Of a stretch of 10,336 nt of DNA, positions 6,041 to 10,336 are shown in pieces; position 1 is the first letter of the stretch, and every line of letters starts with the position of its first letter. The notes beneath the pieces are model-generated. The model made no database searches. It worked only from the letters and a program-made list of their open reading frames with translations, and was not told the origin of the DNA. The stretch spans positions 1-10,336 of the forward strand of contig JANXYW010000105.1 in the NCBI GenBank assembly GCA_025355835.1, given 5' to 3'. The translations under genes and the position numbers were made by a program. The DNA is from Chloroflexota bacterium (GTDB lineage: Bacteria > Chloroflexota > Dehalococcoidia > DSTF01 > JACRBR01).

Positions 6041-8427
6041 GTCGCGAACATCCTTGCCTTCGTCTCGTGTAGCACGTCAGCCGGTTTGCCGAGCATCTCA
6101 AGCGCCTTGACGCCGCCCTCGCGCGCCACCTCCGGCACACCAAAGATCTGCGGGTTCTCCAACCCCTCGGTTCCGTCGCGCGCGAACTGCGCCGCCATCG
6201 CCTTCAGCGTCGCTGCTGTCCGCGGCGGTAGGTGGTCGAGCCATCCGGCGTGCTTGTAGCCGAACGCTGCGGTCCGCTCCGCCTTTGTGCGCGGGGCGAG
6301 GCCGTAGCCGAGCTCCGCAAGCACATCGTACAGGTCATAGGCGCGCATGCCTTCAAGCTCCCGCACTAGCGAGGCCGAGCGGCCCTTCTCCGGCAGGTGC
6401 TCCAGCATCTCGTGCCGTAGAGGTGGCGTGATCCACCGCTGGCGAAACGCATCCAACGTCGGCGCTTCCTGGACGAGTTGTTCGGCGATGCGCTGCTTGT
6501 ACTCCTCGACAGTCACCGGAACCGCCTTGCCGTCCGGGCCGGTGGTGACGATGAAGCGCCCGGCGTCGTTGATATGCACGTCGAAGCCCGCCACCTCAAT
6601 CACGCGCTCGGGCTCCGTCGGGTCGACCGCAAAAGTCGCCGACTCGCGTGGCTTCGCGATTTTCGTGATGAACGCTTCGCCGAATAAGCGCGTCGCGTCG
6701 GTGTAGTCGTACACGCGGAACATCAGCTTGTTCGAAGCGGCGTCAATGCGTGTACCGCGTCCGACCATCTGGTAGAAGGCGATCGGCGACCGGACGTACT
6801 TGAAGAACACAATGTTGCGCACCACTGGCACATCGACACCCGTTGTCAGCAGTTCCACGGTCGTAGCAATAAAGAACGAGCGAGACGAACCCCGCAGGTC
6901 GGCTACAAAATCGCCGCCGCTCGATGCGGCGGTGCATTTGAACGCGTAGTGTGGAAGCACCGCGCGCGCGTTCGCGGCGCACCACTCGGCGTAGAGGTTG
7001 TTCATCGCGATCGCCACGTCGTCCGCGTGGTGGTCGCTCTGGCAGAACACGATCGTCTTCTGTTCCGGGCCGCCCGTAGCGACAAGGTGCTGGAACAGGT
7101 CGTTGGCCATCGCCCGGACGCGTTCCGGGGACACGAGTCGCCGGTCGAGCGCCGATGCATCGTAGTCGCCACGCACATCAGCGACGCTGAGCAGTTCGCC
7201 CGTCCGCACATCGACCAGTCGCTTCCCCTCGAGGTCATCACGGCTCACGCCGCTTTCACGCTCGTTCTCCGTGTTGTCGTCCAGGAAGATGTCGCGCCGG
7301 ATGATCTCGCACGCCGCGAGATACCCGTCCTCGATGCCTTGCGCTAGGTCATACTCGTACACGGGCGGTCCGAAGTACGTCAGGTTGTCGGCGGTCACTT
7401 CAAGATCGAGCCGCGCACCCGCAAGCTCTGGACTCACATCGAGTTCACGCGGCGTGGCCGTGAGGCCGATCTGCGCCGCGTTCCAATTCCGCGTTAGCAC
7501 CTGCGACCATTTGCCAAACGCCGAGCGGTGGCACTCGTCGATGATGATGTGGCTGAAGTAGTCCTCTGGATAGTGCTCCGTAAGGAAGTTCTGCTCGGCG
7601 TCGTCGCCTTCCACGCCAAGCGTCTGGTACGTGGCGACGAGGATGCGCGCGTTCTTCATCGGCTCCGCAGCTGAAACGCGCGCCGCATCGGACCCAAAGA
7701 CCCTCGCGAACGCAGCCGCTCCCTGGCTGCGCAGCTCGTCGCGGTCGCACACGAACAGCGCCCGGCGCAGTTGCCCGGCAGCCGCGATGCGCCTGAGCAG
7801 GTTAACGGCGACGAACGTCTTGCCCGAGCCCGTCGCCAGCGAGAGAAGTGCGCGCTGCGGCCGCTCTTCGACCGTGCATCGAGCCAGCTTCTCCAGCACC
7901 GCGCGGATCGCGGCGTCCTGGTAGTAGTGCCTGGTCTGCTCGTTAGCCGGATAGCCCGTCAGCAGCGGCCGCGCCGCGGCCGAGCCGAGGCTAAATCCCA
8001 TGCCCTGCTCGTAGCGCGCCCGCAAGGTGCCCGGCGACGGGAACACCGCGAGCGGCTGCGAAGCGGAGGTCATGCCCGTGAACCGGTCGTACTCGACAAA
8101 CAGATGGCCGTTGCTGGAGAAGACGAACGGCACGTTGAGTCGCCTGCACGAAGACGCGTACAGCTTGCCCTGTTCGAGTCCGTGCGCAGGCGGCCGGTCT
8201 TCGGCCTTCGCCTCGATCAGCGCCACCGCAACAGGCTGCTCGCCGCCTTCGACTTTGATCCGCAGCGTGTAGTCCGTGCGCCCGGTCTTGCGGCGGCTCG
8301 GGCGCCCGTCCAGCAGCTCGATCGCTCCCGCCGTCTCCTCGCGCCGGATGAGGTCTTCCGTCCACCCGCGCGCATGAATCGCCGGGTCGATGAGCTTGGA
8401 GCGAGTGTCGGCTTCGGATAGCGGCAC
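6037..8427 (-). CDS. hsdR: Type I restriction enzyme HsdR (motor and nuclease subunit), EcoEI-like
   Basis: HsdR translocates and cleaves DNA when the HsdS/HsdM core meets an unmethylated site. The N-terminal nuclease has the PD-(D/E)xK signature: Asp52 in GRTDYTL, Glu72-Ala-Lys74 in IEAK, and Gln86...Tyr90 as the QxxxY motif. The superfamily 2 helicase core has ATGSGKT at 198-204, DECH at 297-300, TATP at 323-326 and QMVGRGTR at 553-560. The C-terminal region, thought to contact HsdM, follows. All motifs are intact. At 796 aa it matches the short EcoEI (type IB-like) HsdR rather than the roughly 1000-aa EcoKI form. The start is GTG 8427 with GAGGA just upstream (8432-8436). The stop overlaps the hsdS GTG. 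Being first in the operon, it could still be made although hsdS and hsdM are disrupted; without a recognition partner it should not cut specifically. Confidence 0.95.
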   Translation of the reverse strand: MPLSEADTRSKLIDPAIHARGWTEDLIRREETAGAIELLDGRPSRRKTGRTDYTLRIKVEGGEQPVAVALIEAKAEDRPPAHGLEQGKLYASSCRRLNVPFVFSSNGHLFVEYDRFTGMTSASQPLAVFPSPGTLRARYEQGMGFSLGSAAARPLLTGYPANEQTRHYYQDAAIRAVLEKLARCTVEERPQRALLSLATGSGKTFVAVNLLRRIAAAGQLRRALFVCDRDELRSQGAAAFARVFGSDAARVSAAEPMKNARILVATYQTLGVEGDDAEQNFLTEHYPEDYFSHIIIDECHRSAFGKWSQVLTRNWNAAQIGLTATPRELDVSPELAGARLDLEVTADNLTYFGPPVYEYDLAQGIEDGYLAACEIIRRDIFLDDNTENERESGVSRDDLEGKRLVDVRTGELLSVADVRGDYDASALDRRLVSPERVRAMANDLFQHLVATGGPEQKTIVFCQSDHHADDVAIAMNNLYAEWCAANARAVLPHYAFKCTAASSGGDFVADLRGSSRSFFIATTVELLTTGVDVPVVRNIVFFKYVRSPIAFYQMVGRGTRIDAASNKLMFRVYDYTDATRLFGEAFITKIAKPRESATFAVDPTEPERVIEVAGFDVHINDAGRFIVTTGPDGKAVPVTVEEYKQRIAEQLVQEAPTLDAFRQRWITPPLRHEMLEHLPEKGRSASLVRELEGMRAYDLYDVLAELGYGLAPRTKAERTAAFGYKHAGWLDHLPPRTAATLKAMAAQFARDGTEGLENPQIFGVPEVAREGGVKALEMLGKPADVLHETKARMFAT

Positions 8428-8504
8428 GGCATCCTCACATACGCGACGATCGCCGCATCATAGCGCGATCCAACGCACCATGCGCGCTCCTCGCCCCCGT
8501 TCGT

Positions 8505-8554
8505 CCCTCTCCCCCTGAGGGAGAGGGTGGTCGCCGCAGGCGACCGGGTGAGGG
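8505..8554. repeat. REP-like element: two adjacent perfect hairpins
   Basis: The first hairpin pairs CCCTCTCCC (8505-8513) with GGGAGAGGG (8519-8527) around a 5-base loop. The second pairs GGTCGCC (8529-8535) with GGCGACC (8539-8545) around GCA. GGGTGAGGG (8546-8554) follows. The CCCTCTCCC...GGGAGAGGG...GGGTGAGGG pattern is a familiar dispersed intergenic element in many GC-rich bacterial genomes (recalled from general knowledge, not searched). Only one copy is in this window, so its repeat status here is inferred. Confidence 0.6.
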
Positions 8555-8571
8555 CCCCACTCCCGCCAAGA

Positions 8572-8604
8572 AATCTGTGCCCATCTGTGAAATCTGTGGA
8601 CGCC
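8572..8604. repeat. AATCTGTG-type intergenic repeat, copy 1
   Basis: A 33-base unit that begins AATCTGTGCCCATC and ends GAAATCTGTGGACGCC. It matches copy 3 at 8725-8757 at 31 of 33 positions and is internally repetitive (ATCTGTG three times). It is non-coding. Confidence 0.65.
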
Positions 8605-8684
8605 TCACGTCCCGCAGGTGCCACCACACGCTAGGCGTTCGCCCCCAACCCGCCGCACACTACCCGTGTACCCACGCCAACCCA

Positions 8685-8711
8685 AAATCCGCGTAATCCG
8701 TGAAATCCATG
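8685..8711. repeat. AATCTGTG-type intergenic repeat, copy 2 (degenerate)
   Basis: This unit reads AAATCCGCG followed by TAATCCGTGAAATCCATG. It aligns to copies 1 and 3 with one single-base gap and several T-to-C differences, the core GTGAAATC being shared. It looks like an older or variant member of the same repeat family. Confidence 0.5.
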
Positions 8712-8724
8712 TTCCCCGTCCCCC

Positions 8725-8757
8725 AATCTGTGCCCATCGGTGAAATCTGTGGATGCC
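8725..8757. repeat. AATCTGTG-type intergenic repeat, copy 3
   Basis: A 33-base unit that begins AATCTGTGCCCATC and ends GAAATCTGTGGATGCC. It differs from copy 1 (8572-8604) at two positions, T to G and C to T. The near identity over 153 bp of separation points to a recent duplication or spread of one element. Confidence 0.65.
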
Positions 8758-8855
8758 CCATCGCCGCATCAATCAAAAGATCAATCAACCCGCAGCTTCA
8801 CCAACCACCGCAAAACGGAGAGAAATGAAAAAACAGCAACACAATCAAAGCGGCG

Positions 8856-10103
8856 CTACGCGTCGGCGCCGGCGTCCGACGTACCGAGCTGGAACGGCGC
8901 TTCGCCGTCCGCGAGCAGTTGCTTCTTCGCCTGCTGCGCCACGGGCAGCCCCCAGATCTTGATGAAGCCGAGCGCGCTGTCGTGGTCGTACTCGTCGCCG
9001 CGGTCGTACGTGGCGAGCTGGTAGCTGTAGAGGCTGCGCGGCGACTTCTTGCCGGTCGCAACGACCTGGCCCTTGTGCATGCGCACGCGCACGGTCCCGG
9101 TCACGTGCCGCTGCGTGCTGTGTACGTACGCGGCGAGATCCTGGTGGTGCGCGGTGAACCAGAGCCCGTTGTAGATGAGGTCCGCGTACTCCTGCCGCAG
9201 CGAGTTCTTCGTGCGCAGCTGCGGCTTCGACAGCGTGAGCTGCTCGAGCGCTTCGTGCGCCGTGTGAAGCGTCCACGCGGCGGGCGCCTCGTAGATCTCG
9301 CGCGACTTGATGCCGATCAGGCGATCCTCGACGAGGTCGGTGCGGCCGATGCCGTGCTCACCGGCCCATTCATTGAGCGTCTGCGTCAGCGTCACACCGT
9401 CCATCTCGTGACCGTCGAGGCTCACGGGCCGTCCGTGCGAGAAGCCGATCTCAACATCACGTGGAGTGTCGGGCGCGTCGGCTACGGATCGCGTCCACAT
9501 GTAGATCTCTTCCGGCGGTGACGCCCAGGGATCTTCCAGTACGCCCGCCTCCATACTGCGGCCCCAGAGGTTCTCGTCGGTGCTGTAAGAACTGGCCTTC
9601 GTAACCGGCACCGGCACGCCGCGCGCTTCGGCCCATTCGATCTGCTCTTCACGGCTCATGCGGTGCTCGCGCACCGGCGCGACGATCTCCAGATCGGGCG
9701 CGAGCGCCTGCGTGCTGACGTCGAATCGCACCTGGTCGTTGCCTTTGCCAGTGCAGCCGTGCGCGATCGCGCTCGCGCCTTCTTCGCGCGCGACATCAAC
9801 GAGCATCTTCGCGATGAGCGGGCGGCCGATCGCCGTCGCGAGCAAGTACTGGCCTTCGTACACAGCGCCGGCCATCAGTGCGGGAAAGGCGAAGTAGTCG
9901 ATGAACGGCTGCTTGCCGTCACGGACGATCGCCTTGATCGCGCCGATTTCGTACGCACGCTTCTCGACGGTCTGGAGATCCTTCTCGTTGCCGAGATCGA
10001 TCGTGAGCGCGATGACGTCGTAGCCGCGCTCCTCTTTCAGCCAGCGGATCGCGACGGACGTATCGAGGCCGCCGGAGTACGCAAGTACGACCTTCTTCGC
10101 CAT
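8856..10103 (-). CDS. argG: Argininosuccinate synthase
   Basis: It joins citrulline and aspartate, using ATP, to make argininosuccinate in the cytosol; this is the penultimate step of arginine synthesis. The 415-aa length is normal. The N-terminal PP-loop AYSGGLDTS (8-16) binds ATP. AHGCTGKGNDQVRF (114-127) and YSTDENLWGRS (173-183) are hallmark substrate-site blocks. The ATG at 10103 is preceded by AGGAG (10112-10116) with an 8-nt spacer. The stop is TAG at 8858-8856. argH and other arginine genes are not next to it in this window: the next gene downstream is hsdR, beyond a 428-bp repeat-rich gap, so argG appears to be its own unit. A possible promoter lies at 10173-10201. I see no ArgR-type box. 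Confidence 0.98.
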   Translation of the reverse strand: MAKKVVLAYSGGLDTSVAIRWLKEERGYDVIALTIDLGNEKDLQTVEKRAYEIGAIKAIVRDGKQPFIDYFAFPALMAGAVYEGQYLLATAIGRPLIAKMLVDVAREEGASAIAHGCTGKGNDQVRFDVSTQALAPDLEIVAPVREHRMSREEQIEWAEARGVPVPVTKASSYSTDENLWGRSMEAGVLEDPWASPPEEIYMWTRSVADAPDTPRDVEIGFSHGRPVSLDGHEMDGVTLTQTLNEWAGEHGIGRTDLVEDRLIGIKSREIYEAPAAWTLHTAHEALEQLTLSKPQLRTKNSLRQEYADLIYNGLWFTAHHQDLAAYVHSTQRHVTGTVRVRMHKGQVVATGKKSPRSLYSYQLATYDRGDEYDHDSALGFIKIWGLPVAQQAKKQLLADGEAPFQLGTSDAGADA

Positions 10104-10171
10104 GGATGAGGCTCCTACGCCGTTCTGAGCACGGCGACAATCGTTCGGTCAGTGAATCGGAAGGCTGCATC

Positions 10172-10186
10172 CTTTGTACGACAAAG
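10172..10186. promoter_or_regulatory. Small palindrome overlapping the possible argG -10 region
   Basis: CTTTGT (10172-10177) and ACAAAG (10181-10186) form 6-base perfect arms around ACG. It overlaps the candidate -10 element of argG, where a repressor could block the polymerase. It does not resemble the ArgR box. At this size it could be chance. Confidence 0.25.
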
Positions 10187-10201
10187 CTCGAACGCATGCA
10201 A
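10173..10201 (-). promoter_or_regulatory. Possible sigma70-type promoter for argG
   Basis: On the minus strand TTGCAT (10201-10196) and TACAAA (10178-10173) are separated by exactly 17 nt. They match the -35 and -10 consensus at 3 and 4 of 6 positions. Transcription would begin some 60 nt upstream of the argG ATG. It is plausible from position and spacing only. Confidence 0.3.
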
Positions 10202-10227
10202 CAAACGACCATCGGTACGGGCCGCGG

Positions 10228-10336
10228 CTAGTCCGGCAGCAGCGTGTTCATGACGAGGCCGGTCGGGAGCTTCGGATAGAAGAATGTCGACTTCTGTGGC
10301 ATGCGGCCACCGTCGTCGGAGACGGCCAACACCTGC
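10228..10336 (-). CDS. C-terminal end of a DUF1015-like protein (partial)
   Basis: The window opens inside this gene, so only its last 35 residues are visible: QVLAVSDDGGRMPQKSTFFY, then PKLPTGLVMNTLLPD and a TAG stop at 10230-10228. The MPQKSTFFYPKLPTGLV block resembles, from memory, the conserved C-terminus of DUF1015 proteins, a family of unknown molecular function. The other two frames read as unstructured Arg-rich sequence. The gene ends 124 bp before argG on the same strand, so it may be upstream in the same transcription direction but need not share an operon. Its role cannot be judged from this tail. Confidence 0.6.
   Translation of the reverse strand, partial: QVLAVSDDGGRMPQKSTFFYPKLPTGLVMNTLLPD

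Larger units (their letters stand above)
8428..8855. other. Intergenic interval between argG and hsdR, repeat-rich, no gene
   Basis: I see no credible coding sequence on either strand in these 428 bp; the frames open here are short and run antisense into argG or hsdR. The interval holds a double-hairpin element at 8505-8554, three copies of an AATCTGTG-type repeat (8572-8757), and an AT-richer stretch near the argG end. That stretch contains the 9-base direct repeat ATCAATCAA at 8768-8776 and 8780-8788, and an A6 tract at 8828-8833. The promoter of the hsd operon should lie here, but I cannot place it. There is no convincing intrinsic terminator after argG: the T6 on the minus strand is not directly preceded by a stem. 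Confidence 0.7.

Noticed and set aside
8572..8757. CRISPR array
   Set aside because: Only three copies, irregular spacing, one degenerate, internally repetitive units and no cas genes.
8828..8855. Intrinsic terminator after argG
   Set aside because: There is a T6 tract on the minus strand, but the only nearby stem (GGCGC/GCGCC around the stop codon) is about 18 nt away from it.
9919..10212. 97-codon minus-strand frame covering the argG start
   Set aside because: It runs out of frame through the start of argG, has low-complexity Arg-rich content, and would overlap a certain gene.

Overview
This is a GC-rich bacterial chromosomal segment in which every gene I can support lies on the minus strand, so transcription runs from high to low coordinates. 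Codon use looks uniform, and there is no rRNA, tRNA, CRISPR array, transposase or phage gene. The gene set fits a GC-rich environmental lineage: class III CoA-transferase, a PRC/MgtE_N/CBS protein beside an Nramp relative, an EcoEI-like type I restriction system, and argG beside a DUF1015-like tail. I lean weakly towards Chloroflexota or Actinomycetota, but nothing here proves taxonomy.

Layout in transcription order: (1) 10336-10228, the last 35 residues of a DUF1015-like protein; (2) 10103-8856, an intact argininosuccinate synthase (argG) with a possible promoter at 10173-10201; (3) 8855-8428, a non-coding interval with a double-hairpin REP-like element and three copies of an 'AATCTGTG...' intergenic repeat; (4) 8427-3251, a type I restriction-modification operon in the order hsdR-hsdS-hsdM, with overlapping stop/start codons (GTGA, TAATG); (5) 3250-3130, an intergenic gap with a perfect 29-bp palindrome; (6) 3129-1855, a soluble protein with two PRC barrels, an MgtE N domain and a CBS pair; (7) about 1828-515, an Nramp-superfamily permease; (8) 413-1, the N-terminal third of a CaiB/BaiF CoA-transferase.

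The restriction system looks broken in this sequence. hsdR is intact, but hsdS carries an in-frame amber codon at codon 133 and hsdM carries a one-base frameshift at codon 280, between catalytic motifs I and IV. Each lesion is repaired by a single-base change, so this is either very recent decay or sequence error. TAG also ends argG, the Nramp gene and the DUF1015-like gene, so stop-codon reassignment is unlikely.

The most interesting pair is the PRC-MgtE_N-CBS protein and the Nramp relative. The first has the Mg2+-sensing cytosolic architecture of MgtE but no channel domain. The second has an altered metal site (DAGG in place of DPGN, TPY in place of MPH). They are adjacent, apparently co-transcribed, and preceded by the strong palindrome. 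I infer a split sensor/permease module for a divalent cation, possibly Mg2+. The Nramp frame also has no ATG, GTG or TTG start upstream of its first helix.
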